Shown here piece by piece: positions 36,124 to 44,719 of a stretch of 64,000 bases of DNA (positions are counted from its first letter, which is position 1; each line of letters starts with the position of its first letter). The notes below the pieces were generated by a model. It was not told the origin of the DNA, ran no database searches, and saw only the letters and a list, made by a program, of their open reading frames with translations. Origin of the DNA: UBA3871 sp002392265 (GTDB taxonomy: Bacteria; Bacillota; Clostridia; Peptostreptococcales; Anaerovoracaceae); contig CAMOGS010000048.1 of the NCBI GenBank assembly GCA_946614255.1, positions 1 through 64,000 on the forward strand, written 5' to 3'. Both the position numbers and the translations under genes were made by a program.

Positions 36124-37229
36124 TAATTAGTATCCTTTAGTATCCTTTTCTTTACCATTTCGGTCAGTTCTTCGGTGATTTTGTCCTCCGAAACGGCTTT
36201 AATTATTTCGCCCTTTGCGAAAATCAGGCCCTTGCCGTCGCCGCCCGCAACTCCGAGATCTGCCTCTTTGGCTTCTCCGGGACCGTTTACGGCGCAGCCC
36301 ATAACGGCTACCTTAAGGCTCTTCCCTGCTGCCGCCAGCATTTCATCAAACGGGGCGAGTGCTCTTTCCACATCCGAAGCGATACGCACCAGGTCTACCC
36401 TCGTGCGTCCGCAGGTAGGGCACGAAACGAGGTCTATGCCTGTCTTTCTGAGCCCTATCGACTTTAGTATTGCCTTTGCGGCATAGATTTCTTCAATCGG
36501 GTCTGCCGTCAGAGAAACCCGCATTGTGTCTCCGATTCCGCAAAGCAGCAGCGCTCCTATTCCGGCTGCGCTCTTGATTTTCCCCATTGAAAGCGTTCCC
36601 GCCTCAGTCACTCCGATGTGGAGCGGGTGATCGGTCTTTTCGGAAACCAGCCTGCAAGCTTCAAAGTTCATGCGAACATCGGATGACTTCATGGATATGA
36701 CGATGTCGCCAAAGTCCATGTCTTCGACCAGCTTTACGTTTCTGAGTGCGCTTTCAGCAAGACCTTTTGCCGTAACTCCGCCCTCGCGAGTCAATATATC
36801 CTTTTCGAGCGATCCGCCGTTCACACCGATGCGAATCGGTATATGTCTTTCCTTTGCAGCATCTACTACGGCTCTTACTCTGCCCGTATCCCCGATGTTG
36901 CCCGGATTTATGCGAATCTTGTCTGCGCCGTTTTTTATTGCCGCAAGTGCGAGACGGTAATCAAAGTGAATGTCGGCAACAACGGGTATGGTCAGTCCGC
37001 ATTTCCTTAGCTCACGGATTGTAACGCCCAGTGCATCCGCAGCTTCGCTGTCCGGCACCGCGAGTCTGATTATCTCGCAGCCCGCCTCGGAGAGACGCTT
37101 TATCTGCTCTACGCATGCCCTGCTGTCTCTTGTGTCGACATTACACATGGATTGTATGGAAATCGGCGCTGTGCCGCCTATTGCCACATCGCCGCATAAT
37201 ACCTTGTGAGTTTTTCTGTGTTCGTTCAT
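36123..37229 (-). CDS. ispG: (E)-4-hydroxy-3-methylbut-2-enyl-diphosphate synthase
   Basis: 368 aa. IspG is a [4Fe-4S] enzyme of the MEP isoprenoid pathway that converts MEcPP to HMBPP. TIM-barrel signatures include GGTAPISIQSMCNVDTRD, VADIHFDYRLAL and RINPGNIG. The cluster cysteines lie in SCPTCGRTRVDL and MGCAVNGPGEA. The length is that of the short bacterial form. It follows rseP by 11 bp, shares the polC start overlap and lies in the same operon as dxr of the same pathway. Confidence 0.96.
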   Translation of the reverse strand: MNEHRKTHKVLCGDVAIGGTAPISIQSMCNVDTRDSRACVEQIKRLSEAGCEIIRLAVPDSEAADALGVTIRELRKCGLTIPVVADIHFDYRLALAAIKNGADKIRINPGNIGDTGRVRAVVDAAKERHIPIRIGVNGGSLEKDILTREGGVTAKGLAESALRNVKLVEDMDFGDIVISMKSSDVRMNFEACRLVSEKTDHPLHIGVTEAGTLSMGKIKSAAGIGALLLCGIGDTMRVSLTADPIEEIYAAKAILKSIGLRKTGIDLVSCPTCGRTRVDLVRIASDVERALAPFDEMLAAAGKSLKVAVMGCAVNGPGEAKEADLGVAGGDGKGLIFAKGEIIKAVSEDKITEELTEMVKKRILKDTN

Positions 37230-37240
37230 ACTGATATCCT

Positions 37241-38260
37241 TTAGCCCAATAATCTTCCTATATCATGGTATGTTACAAATATCAAAAGCACCACCAAAAG
37301 CATCATACCCGCAAAATGGAATTTGCTTTCGATTGAGTCCGTTATAGCCCTTCCTGTCAGCTTTCTGATGATGACGAATACTATTCTGCCGCCGTCGAGT
37401 GCAGGGAAAGGCAGGAGGTTGATTATACCCAGGTTCAGGCTGATCAGAGCTGCTATATAGGCCACGTAGACAATGCCCCGGCTAACCGACATTTCGATTA
37501 CCTGAACTATGCCCACAGGGCCTGAAAGGTCGCTTGCCGAGCCGTGCCCCGTTACGAGATTTCCCAGCGAATCGAGCATCAGGCCGCCCAGATTCCACGT
37601 TCCCCTGACTCCCAAATAGAGTGAGTAAAGCGGTCTGTGCTCTGCCTTTGGCATGATGCCGATCATGTAACGCTGCTCGTCCTCGTTAAACTGTGGAACG
37701 ACTGAAAAGCTCAGACTTTCGCCGCCGCGAAGGACTTGCACGTCAAGCGCAGTGTCTGCCTTTGAGCGTTCAGCGAGGGTGGTTGTGATGTCAGCCCAGT
37801 CGCTTGTCTTAATGCCGTCTATGCTGATGATTTTATCGCCTGCCTCGATGCCTGCCGATGCGGCAGGAGAGTCTGCAATAACGCTTGAAAGCGTGTTCCC
37901 GACGGTTCCTGCAATCAGCGCAATCATCGCCATCAAAAGGATGCAGAGTATGAAATTCATCGCTGCGCCCGCTACGAGAACGCAAATCTTTTGCCACCAT
38001 GGTTTTGTGACAAAATCTCCCTCTTTTCCCGTCTCTTCGTCCTCGCCTCCGAGCATACAGTATCCGCCGATTGGCAGTCCCCTGAGCGAATACATCGTCT
38101 CACCGCGCTGCTTTTGCCAAATCAGCGGGCCCATGCCGAGCGAAAACTCGTCGACTCTCGTTTTAAATGCCTTTGCGACTATGAAATGTCCAAACTCATG
38201 GACGAAAATCAGTAGCAGAAAAATCAGTACTGTTGCCAGAATTGTAAATATAACATGCAT
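37241..38260 (-). CDS. rseP: RIP site-2 metalloprotease RseP
   Basis: 339 aa. An intramembrane zinc protease. The first transmembrane segment holds the zinc motif HEFGH (His21, Glu22, His25). A PDZ domain follows around 130-205 (ASAGIEAGDKIISIDGIKTSDW) and the second catalytic motif is in LLPFPALDGGRI. About four membrane segments are visible. In Firmicutes such proteases cleave anti-sigma factors and signal-peptide remnants. It lies 2 bp after dxr and 11 bp before ispG, its usual place. Confidence 0.94.
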   Translation of the reverse strand: MHVIFTILATVLIFLLLIFVHEFGHFIVAKAFKTRVDEFSLGMGPLIWQKQRGETMYSLRGLPIGGYCMLGGEDEETGKEGDFVTKPWWQKICVLVAGAAMNFILCILLMAMIALIAGTVGNTLSSVIADSPAASAGIEAGDKIISIDGIKTSDWADITTTLAERSKADTALDVQVLRGGESLSFSVVPQFNEDEQRYMIGIMPKAEHRPLYSLYLGVRGTWNLGGLMLDSLGNLVTGHGSASDLSGPVGIVQVIEMSVSRGIVYVAYIAALISLNLGIINLLPFPALDGGRIVFVIIRKLTGRAITDSIESKFHFAGMMLLVVLLIFVTYHDIGRLLG

Positions 38261-38262
38261 CT

Positions 38263-39429
38263 CTAATACTCCCTAATCAGATTTTGTGTTTTTTCACGGA
38301 CCGCCCTGTCGGTCTCCAGAATGTCTTCGAGGCTCTGATTGTAGCTGACCTCGTGCTCCTCCAGAATGCGGCCTATGCCCTCGGAAATGGCCGTAAAGCC
38401 GATACGCCCCTCGAGAAATGCCTGCACCAGTTCTTCGTTTGCGGCATTCAGCGCAACAGGTGCGCTTCCGCCTACCTTAAGCACATCAAAGGCGTACTGC
38501 AGCGGCCTGAAGGTCTCTGTGTCAGGCTTTTCGAATGTCAGCCCGCCCTCGAGCGAAAAGAAGTCGAGCGAGGCAAGGTCGTTAGGTATGCGGCGCGGAT
38601 AGCTGAGCGCATAGCTTATTGGAATGCGCATGTCGGGATTTCCGAGCTGCGCGATAATGCTGTGGTCCTCGAACTCAACCGCCGAGTGAATGATGCTCTG
38701 CGGGTGAATCAGAACCTTTATTTGGTCGGGGCATACATCGAAAAGCCATTTGGCCTCGATAACCTCGAGCCCCTTGTTCATCAATGTGGCTGAATCTATC
38801 GTAATCTTCGGGCCCATGCTCCATCGCGGGTGGTGCAGGGCTTGCTCCTTTGTGACGTGTTCGAGTTCGCTGCGCCTGTAGCCTCGAAACGGTCCGCCGG
38901 AGCCTGTCAGAAGTATGGTCTTTATCGGGTTTTCGCTGTTTCCCTGAATGCACTGGAAAATTGCGCTGTGCTCGCTGTCAATCGGAAGCAGCGCCACGCC
39001 CTTTTCCTTTACGCTCTTCATGACCAGCTCGCCGCCGACGACGAGGGTTTCCTTGTTTGCGAAAGCGAGCTCTTTGCCCGCCTGAATTGCCCTGCAGGTC
39101 GGGACCAGCCCGCGCATTCCCATCAGTGAGTTTATGACGGTGTCTGCGCTTTCCAGCTCCGCTATGTGCGTCAGGCCCTCTGCGCCGTATTCGATTTCCG
39201 TGCCTTTGATGCCGCGCGTGGCGAGAACCTTTGAAAGCGTAACAGCGCCCTCTGCGTCCGCCGTTACAGCCAGCTCGGGACCAAACTCCGCAATCTGGTC
39301 CGCCATTTCCATTACTCTGCGTGCGCAGGATAGTGCGACAACCCGGTACTCGTCCGGGCTGCGTCTTATTATGTCAAGGCTCTGTGTACCGATTGAACCG
39401 GTCGAGCCTAATATCGCAATATTTTTCAT
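38263..39429 (-). CDS. dxr: 1-deoxy-D-xylulose 5-phosphate reductoisomerase
   Basis: 388 aa. It makes MEP from DXP with NADPH, the committed step of the MEP pathway. The N-terminal NADPH motif is GSTGSIGTQSLDI (8-20); the metal and substrate motifs PIDSEHSAIFQCI and SATLMNKGLEVIEA are present. Its stop is 2 bp from rseP. The gap to cdsA upstream holds a repeat cluster. Confidence 0.96.
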   Translation of the reverse strand: MKNIAILGSTGSIGTQSLDIIRRSPDEYRVVALSCARRVMEMADQIAEFGPELAVTADAEGAVTLSKVLATRGIKGTEIEYGAEGLTHIAELESADTVINSLMGMRGLVPTCRAIQAGKELAFANKETLVVGGELVMKSVKEKGVALLPIDSEHSAIFQCIQGNSENPIKTILLTGSGGPFRGYRRSELEHVTKEQALHHPRWSMGPKITIDSATLMNKGLEVIEAKWLFDVCPDQIKVLIHPQSIIHSAVEFEDHSIIAQLGNPDMRIPISYALSYPRRIPNDLASLDFFSLEGGLTFEKPDTETFRPLQYAFDVLKVGGSAPVALNAANEELVQAFLEGRIGFTAISEGIGRILEEHEVSYNQSLEDILETDRAVREKTQNLIREY

Positions 39430-39431
39430 AA

Positions 39432-39487
39432 TTCTAATCTGGGGACAGGCACCAAATTGGAATTTTTTCTAATTTGGGGACAGGTCC
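39432..39487. repeat. REP-like repeat cluster 4 (cdsA-dxr gap)
   Basis: Two cores (GGGGACAGGCACC and GGGGACAGGTCC), each preceded by TCTAAT(C/T)T. Confidence 0.8.
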
Positions 39488-39498
39488 GAATATAATCT

Positions 39499-39533
39499 GA
39501 AATATAATCCTTTGAAATATAATCCTTTGAAAT
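39499..39533. repeat. 15-bp tandem repeat in the cdsA-dxr gap
   Basis: GAAATATAATCCTTT occurs twice exactly (39499-39513, 39514-39528) with a partial third copy, and a related AATATAATCT just before. It directly abuts REP-like cluster 4. Confidence 0.85.
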
Positions 39534-39557
39534 GAGGCCTGCTTGAAGTGTGGGCCT

Positions 39558-40355
39558 TTAAAGTAAAATGAACGTTATATAGTAATATACCAGCGGTGCG
39601 GTAAAGAGTATGCTGTCAAAGCGGTCCATTATGCCGCCGTGGCCCGGAATCAGCTTGCCGTAGTCCTTTATGCCCATCTTGCGCTTGAATATCGATGCGG
39701 TGAGGTCGCCAAACTGCGACAGGACGCCGCCGAGCACGCCGATTGCGATGCAGTGCGGCAGCAGGCTTGGTACCAGCGCCACTGCGAAAATCGCGCAGAG
39801 AATCACGCTTCCCAGCGCCCCGCCGACTGCGCCTTCGATGGTCTTTTTAGGACTGATGGTCGGGCAAAGCTTGTGCTTGCCGATGGCATAGCCTGTGAAG
39901 TAGGCAAAAATGTCCGTGCCGAAGGCTGTGATGAATATCAGCCAGATCAGGATTCTGTACTCGGATATGCCGTCCACGAGGAATACGTGGTACGAAAAGA
40001 ACACTATGTAAAAGCACGAAAGCATTGTAACCATCGCATCTTCGAGCTTTTCATGCTTTGGGCAAAACAACGTCAGCAGTGATAAAATCACCACAAGGAA
40101 CAGCCAGAATGCGTAGAGGCTTTGCACCTGCACGCCGCCGAATCTGCCGGCCAAGCCCAGTGCATACAGCACCAGTGTGCAGACTGCCACCAGGCCGTAG
40201 TTTGCATGCACATCAAGCTCCTCATAGCCCTTTACAAACTCATGTGCGCCGATAAGCCCTATTGCCAGGCACGCCAGCGCAAGCGGAATTCCGCCAAAAT
40301 ACACCAAAAGCAGCAGCGGCAGCATTATGCACGCGCTGATTATTCTCGTCTTCAC
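39558..40355 (-). CDS. cdsA: Phosphatidate cytidylyltransferase (CDP-diglyceride synthase)
   Basis: 265 aa integral membrane protein with about seven hydrophobic segments. It makes CDP-diacylglycerol for phospholipid synthesis. The C-terminal family signature GDLTASIFKRKMGIKDYGKLIPGHGGIMDRFDS is complete, and FAYFTGYAIGKHKL with SPKKTIEG precedes it. The start is a GTG (40353-40355) that overlaps the uppS stop (GTGA), indicating translational coupling. Confidence 0.96.
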   Translation of the reverse strand: MKTRIISACIMLPLLLLVYFGGIPLALACLAIGLIGAHEFVKGYEELDVHANYGLVAVCTLVLYALGLAGRFGGVQVQSLYAFWLFLVVILSLLTLFCPKHEKLEDAMVTMLSCFYIVFFSYHVFLVDGISEYRILIWLIFITAFGTDIFAYFTGYAIGKHKLCPTISPKKTIEGAVGGALGSVILCAIFAVALVPSLLPHCIAIGVLGGVLSQFGDLTASIFKRKMGIKDYGKLIPGHGGIMDRFDSILFTAPLVYYYITFILL

Positions 40356-41080
40356 TTATTTCTACCCCCAAATCTTCTGTCCCTTCCCTGAAATACTTCA
40401 ATGCACTTCTCAAACTCCTCCGGAGTAAAGTCGGGCCAGAGTGTATTTGTTATAACGAATTCGCTGTAAGCGCACTGCCACAGCAGATAGTTCGAAAGTC
40501 TCAGCTCTCCGCTGGTTCTGATAATGAGCTCCGGATCGGGCACATTTGCGTGGTGTACACCGGTCCAGAGGTAGTCCGAAATCAGCTGCTCGTCTATATC
40601 ATCCGGGCTTATCCTGCCGGCAGCGGCGAGCTTTGCTATATCTGTCACAGCCCTGCGAATGTCATCGCGTCCACCGTAATTGAGCGCGATGTTAAACTGC
40701 AGGCCTGTGTTGTTTTCTGTAGTTTTGAGTGCCTTTTCGAGGCTCTCCACCGATTTTTCGGGGAGCTTGCTGTAATCGCCGAGCACCTTGACCTTTACGT
40801 TGTTTTCGTCGAGCTCCTTAAGCTCCTTTGCTACATATACAACAATCAGGCCGAATATGCCGTTTATTTCCTCCACGCTGCGTTTCCAGTTCTCTGTCGA
40901 GAAAGCGTAAACTGTCAGATGCTCTATGCCAAGCGTGCTCGCACGCTTTACTATCTCTTTCATTGCCTGCATGCCGGCGTTGTGGCCGGACATCTTTGGC
41001 AGATTTCTTTTTGTCGCCCAGCGGCCGTTTCCATCCATTATAACCGCCACATGGCGAGGTATTCTGTCTTTGTCTAACAT
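40352..41080 (-). CDS. uppS: Isoprenyl (undecaprenyl) diphosphate synthase
   Basis: 242 aa. It makes the C55 carrier lipid for cell-wall synthesis. The N-terminal HVAVIMDGNGRWA holds catalytic Asp16; YAFSTENWKR and the C-terminal DPELIIRTSGELRLSNYLLWQ are family signatures. I start at ATG 41078-41080. The frame is open to 41212 but this part is repeat-derived. The ribosome-binding bases (AGGGACAGG) themselves look like a fragment of the repeat core. Confidence 0.95.
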   Translation of the reverse strand: MLDKDRIPRHVAVIMDGNGRWATKRNLPKMSGHNAGMQAMKEIVKRASTLGIEHLTVYAFSTENWKRSVEEINGIFGLIVVYVAKELKELDENNVKVKVLGDYSKLPEKSVESLEKALKTTENNTGLQFNIALNYGGRDDIRRAVTDIAKLAAAGRISPDDIDEQLISDYLWTGVHHANVPDPELIIRTSGELRLSNYLLWQCAYSEFVITNTLWPDFTPEEFEKCIEVFQGRDRRFGGRNK

Positions 41081-41101
41081 TTCAACCTGTCCCTTTTTTA
41101 G

Positions 41102-41218
41102 AATTTTGGCGAATCTGGGGACAGGCACCAAATTGGAAAAAAGGCTAATTTGGTGCCTGTCCCTAAATTGGATTTTTGGCGAATTTGGTGCCTGTCCCCA
41201 GATTCGCCCCAAATTAGA
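41102..41218. repeat. REP-like repeat cluster 5 (frr-uppS gap)
   Basis: Three cores in alternating orientation (GGGGACAGGCACC, GGTGCCTGTCCC, GGTGCCTGTCCCC) with GGCGAAT/ATTCGCC ends that can form hairpins. Next to it, GAGGGTG / CACCCTC (41221-41227, 41239-41245) could form a hairpin after frr, without a U-tract. Confidence 0.85.
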
Positions 41219-41269
41219 ACGAGGGTGAGTTTTGCGCCCACCCTCTTATGCTCGTTTACGTTAAAGAAA

Positions 41270-41824
41270 CTAAACTTCCATGATTTCCTTTTCCTTCTGA
41301 CCGCAGATAGCATCGATGTCTTTCATGGCTTTGTCTGTTGTCTTTTGTACATCGTCGAGTGCCTTCTTCAGATCGTCCTCTGTCAGCTCGCCGCCCTTTT
41401 CCTGCTTTTTGAGATCGTCGTTTGCGTCGCGACGGATGTTTCTGACTGCAACCTTTGCGTCTTCACCCATCTTCTTAACGGTCTTTGTAAGTTCCTTACG
41501 GCGTTCCTCCGTAACCGGCGGAATCACGAGTCTCACGCACTTGCCGTCGTTTGTCGGATTGATACCGATATTGGCAATATTAATGGCCTTTTCAATATCT
41601 CCGATTGACTTTGCGTCAAACGGTGAAATCATCAGCGTGCGTGGGTCAGGTGTGCTAACATTGGCAAGGCTCTTCAGTGGTGTCGGTGTGCCATAGTATT
41701 CTACCATGACTTTGTCGAGAAGCGCAGGATTCGCTCTGCCCGCCCTGACGGTGTTAAGTTCTTCTTTCAGAACCTGCTCTGTTTTGGCGATTTTTTCTTC
41801 AAGAGTTTTCTTTATGTCTGCCAT
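41270..41824 (-). CDS. frr: Ribosome recycling factor
   Basis: 184 aa, full length. RRF splits post-termination ribosomes together with EF-G. Family blocks are LNTVRAGRANPALLDKVMVEYYG, STPDPRTLMISPFD and the C-terminal AKVAVRNIRRDANDDLKK. It follows pyrH by 16 bp, the conserved pair order. Confidence 0.97.
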   Translation of the reverse strand: MADIKKTLEEKIAKTEQVLKEELNTVRAGRANPALLDKVMVEYYGTPTPLKSLANVSTPDPRTLMISPFDAKSIGDIEKAINIANIGINPTNDGKCVRLVIPPVTEERRKELTKTVKKMGEDAKVAVRNIRRDANDDLKKQEKGGELTEDDLKKALDDVQKTTDKAMKDIDAICGQKEKEIMEV

Positions 41825-41840
41825 GTCTTTTCTCCTTATC

Positions 41841-42545
41841 TCATCTGATAATAGTGCCTATCTTTTCGCCGCATACTGCCTTTAGCAAATTGCCATATTC
41901 AGCAAGCGCAAATACGTGAATAGCTATATTGTTATCCCTGCAAAGTGAAGCTGCCGTGCTGTCCATTACCTTCAGGTTCTGTTCGAGCACCTGACTGTGC
42001 GTCAGCTCGTCATATCTGATTGCATCCGGATTTTCTGCCGGGTCGTCCGAGTAAACGGCATCAACTTTTTTTGCAAGGAGGATAACCTCTGCTTCGATTT
42101 CGGCTGCTCTCAAGGCCGCTGCCGTATCTGTCGAGAAGAAAGGATTGCCTGTGCCTGCGCCGAAAATTACAACATTCTTTTCATCGAGCTCCGCTACCGC
42201 TCTGCGCTTTATGTAAGGCTCTGCAATTTCCTTCATCTCTATGGCTGTCTGCACTCTGGTCGGAATGCCGATGGCCTCAAATGCCGACTGAAGCGCAAGT
42301 GAATTAATGACCGTTGCGAGCATTCCCATATAGTCCGCAGTCGGTCTGTCCATGTCCTTGCTCTGTCTGCCTCTCCAGAAATTGCCGCCGCCTACGACTA
42401 TTGCAATTTCAACGCCCATGTCGTAAACTTCCTTTACCTGGGTGGCAACCTCCTTGAGCATTTTTTCGGAAAGCCCGAACTTTGTTTCACCTGCCAAAGA
42501 TTCGCCGCTGATCTTTAGTACGATTCTCTTGTATTTGGCTTTCAT
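41841..42545 (-). CDS. pyrH: UMP kinase
   Basis: 234 aa. A hexameric amino-acid-kinase fold enzyme that phosphorylates UMP. Signatures are RIVLKISGESLAGE, IVVGGGNFWRG, DRPTADYMGMLATVIN and VIFGAGTGNPFFSTDTAAALRA. AAGGAG lies about 9 nt before the ATG. It is the first gene of the pyrH-to-polC operon. Confidence 0.97.
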   Translation of the reverse strand: MKAKYKRIVLKISGESLAGETKFGLSEKMLKEVATQVKEVYDMGVEIAIVVGGGNFWRGRQSKDMDRPTADYMGMLATVINSLALQSAFEAIGIPTRVQTAIEMKEIAEPYIKRRAVAELDEKNVVIFGAGTGNPFFSTDTAAALRAAEIEAEVILLAKKVDAVYSDDPAENPDAIRYDELTHSQVLEQNLKVMDSTAASLCRDNNIAIHVFALAEYGNLLKAVCGEKIGTIIR

Positions 42546-42601
42546 ACCGTATGTTCTCCTTAATAATCCTGGCCCTATTTCAATTAAGCCTTAACAAAAT
42601 A

Positions 42602-42630
42602 ATTATATCAAATTTTGCTTGCAAGCTCAA
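42602..42630 (-). promoter_or_regulatory. Promoter of the pyrH-frr-uppS-cdsA-dxr-rseP-ispG-polC operon
   Basis: TTGAGC (42625-42630), 17 bp, TATAAT (42602-42607) on the minus strand. The -35 box and most of the spacer lie inside the 3' end of the upstream MFS fusion gene. Confidence 0.65.
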
Positions 42631-44686
42631 TCTCAATTTCATTATCGCGAAGGATTTTAGCAATGACATTTTTCTGAAGCTCCAAATCCAGCCCCGCAAT
42701 CAGCTGAGGCTCCACGATTGCGGTGATTTCACCGCCCTCGATAGGTATTCTCCTCTCCGACAGATAGCCGACATGCTCAAAGCCGAGCATCTTGTAAGCA
42801 TTGTACGCGCTGTAGTTAAAGGTATCCAGCCCCCTCCTGCCGTCCGGCGTCTCGCAGGCAGTGTTTTTGTAGAGAAGGCTCACAGAAACCTGCACGCCGC
42901 GAGAAAGGCACAAATCCGCCATCGCATAGTTCATTACAGCAAGCGCGCTTGGAAACTCCTCAGGCGCACTGCACACCGACTCAAGGCTCATCGCAATCCC
43001 CGCACCGTCAAGGAATCTCTCCCAGATTCGTGCCGCTCCCGCATACTCCTTTTTGAAGTGGAAGAGCGACATATCGACGAACCGGCCGCGTGAAAGACAA
43101 GCCCAGATTGCGCCGACCAGCCTTTCGCTTTCTGCCCCATCGGCGCTGCCACCGGCGTAAGCACCAAGCACTATCCATTCATCACTCAGCACCATCTTTG
43201 CAAAGTCCTCCGGCGCAAAGCGTTCATACTTCCCACCAAAGCTGTAGCAGTCATCACAGTCGCTGATGCCAAGCCTTTTTTCGTAATTCTCGCCCGTTAT
43301 GAGCCGGTCGCAATAAAGCTTTGACGCTGCGCCCACATCCGTTACCGGCAGCGGTTTTACAGTAAGTGTGCCCGTAGGAGAAACCGCTTTGTAAACATAA
43401 TCATTTTTCATTTTTTTGCCCGTTTCCTTAACTGCATTTGCTTCCTTTACTGCCTTTGCTCCGCTGCCTGCATGCAGCTTCTTTTTACCTGCGAGCAGCA
43501 ATCCTCCCTGAATCATTGTAAAGAGAGGTATGCAGTAAAGTATCGCCTCGTACGAGAATATGCTTGATACGCCTGTTCCGATCATCGGAGCTGTCATCAT
43601 TCCGACGGAGTTCAGCGTTCCCATCAGTCCAAACAGCGTGCCTCTGTGCTGCGCATCCGTGTTTTCCGAAATGAGGCTGGTCAGTATCGGTTCCACCGCA
43701 CCGCAGACAAAGAAGTATATCAGATACATTCCGCAGAATATCGTAAGTGAATATCTCGGTAACAGCAAAAGTGACACAAAGAACGACATTGCGGTGAAGA
43801 AGAGTACTACCTTGTACTTGTCGTGCTTGTCGCCGAGGCGTGAAAGTGTGACTGCCGCAAGAGCGGTGCCTACGCCGCTTGCTCCGTTTATAAAGCCTGT
43901 ATAGCGCGCTGCCGCCGGAACTATGCCGATTCTGCCCTGCACAAAAAGTGCCACGAAAGGCGAGAATACGCTCCTTGTCACCCTTACGAAAAAGAGAACT
44001 GCGAAAGCGGCCACAACTGCGGTGGTGATGATGCGCGTCTTGCTCTTTTTCTGCTTTGCGCTGCCGGAAACAGCAGCCTCGGCCCTGGCAATGGCTTCTC
44101 TGCCATACGTTGCGGGATCTTCCTTTACGAGGAGCAGCACCAGCATGCAGCCGGTGAACATAACTCCTGCGCCTATGAAGAAGCAGTTGCTGTATCCCAC
44201 GTATTCGACAATCATGCCGCCGAGCGCGGGCCCGATTGCATAGCCGAGGAAGTTCGAGCTGGTGAGAAACCCCAGAGCATAGGACATTTTATGCGAAGGT
44301 GTGTTTGCCGAGACAAAGGTCATTGCAGCGCTGACGGTTCCTGTAAATACGCCGTGGAGCGTCCGCAGCGCCATAAACAGAACTACGGATTTGCAAAGTC
44401 CGTAGCCTGTAAGTATGACTGTCGCTCCTGCCATGGCACGCATCAGCATCATCTTTCGTCCGTAGAGGTCAGAAAGCTTTCCCCAGATAGGTGAAACTAT
44501 TGCCATGGTCGCTGCCGGCAGAGTGCTCGAAAGTCCGACGAGGAAATTGAGCCATGCCTTATCTGTTACGCCGAGCTCCTGAAGGTAGAAAGGAATGAAC
44601 GGAACGCCCAGCCCAAATCCTACCATTGAAAAAATCTGCGTAACCCAGAGTGTATATAGATTTGTCTGCCAGCGCTGAAGTTTCAT
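42608..44686 (-). CDS. MFS transporter fused to a C-terminal GNAT-like acyltransferase domain
   Basis: 692 aa. Residues 1-405 are a 12-helix major facilitator protein of the drug-efflux type, with the loop-2 motif GKLSDLYGRKMM (about 68-79) and a duplicate RLGDKHDK in the second half. After a charged linker (408-440, KKKLHAGSGAKAV) a soluble domain of about 250 residues follows. It ends in YSAYNAYKMLGFEHVGYLSER, the N-xx-A-xx-xY-xx-GF pattern of the GNAT fold. One frame covers both parts. The role is unclear: modification and export of the same small molecule is possible. It lies 33 bp after the htrA stop, probably in its operon. Confidence 0.82.
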   Translation of the reverse strand: MKLQRWQTNLYTLWVTQIFSMVGFGLGVPFIPFYLQELGVTDKAWLNFLVGLSSTLPAATMAIVSPIWGKLSDLYGRKMMLMRAMAGATVILTGYGLCKSVVLFMALRTLHGVFTGTVSAAMTFVSANTPSHKMSYALGFLTSSNFLGYAIGPALGGMIVEYVGYSNCFFIGAGVMFTGCMLVLLLVKEDPATYGREAIARAEAAVSGSAKQKKSKTRIITTAVVAAFAVLFFVRVTRSVFSPFVALFVQGRIGIVPAAARYTGFINGASGVGTALAAVTLSRLGDKHDKYKVVLFFTAMSFFVSLLLLPRYSLTIFCGMYLIYFFVCGAVEPILTSLISENTDAQHRGTLFGLMGTLNSVGMMTAPMIGTGVSSIFSYEAILYCIPLFTMIQGGLLLAGKKKLHAGSGAKAVKEANAVKETGKKMKNDYVYKAVSPTGTLTVKPLPVTDVGAASKLYCDRLITGENYEKRLGISDCDDCYSFGGKYERFAPEDFAKMVLSDEWIVLGAYAGGSADGAESERLVGAIWACLSRGRFVDMSLFHFKKEYAGAARIWERFLDGAGIAMSLESVCSAPEEFPSALAVMNYAMADLCLSRGVQVSVSLLYKNTACETPDGRRGLDTFNYSAYNAYKMLGFEHVGYLSERRIPIEGGEITAIVEPQLIAGLDLELQKNVIAKILRDNEIEIELASKI

Positions 44687-44719
44687 GTGTTATATTTTTC
44701 TCCGATTGTTTAATTTTGT

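Noticed and set aside
41081..41212. Longer N-terminus of uppS
   Set aside because: Repeat-derived sequence; the family start MLDKDRIPRHVAVIMDGNG lies at 41080.
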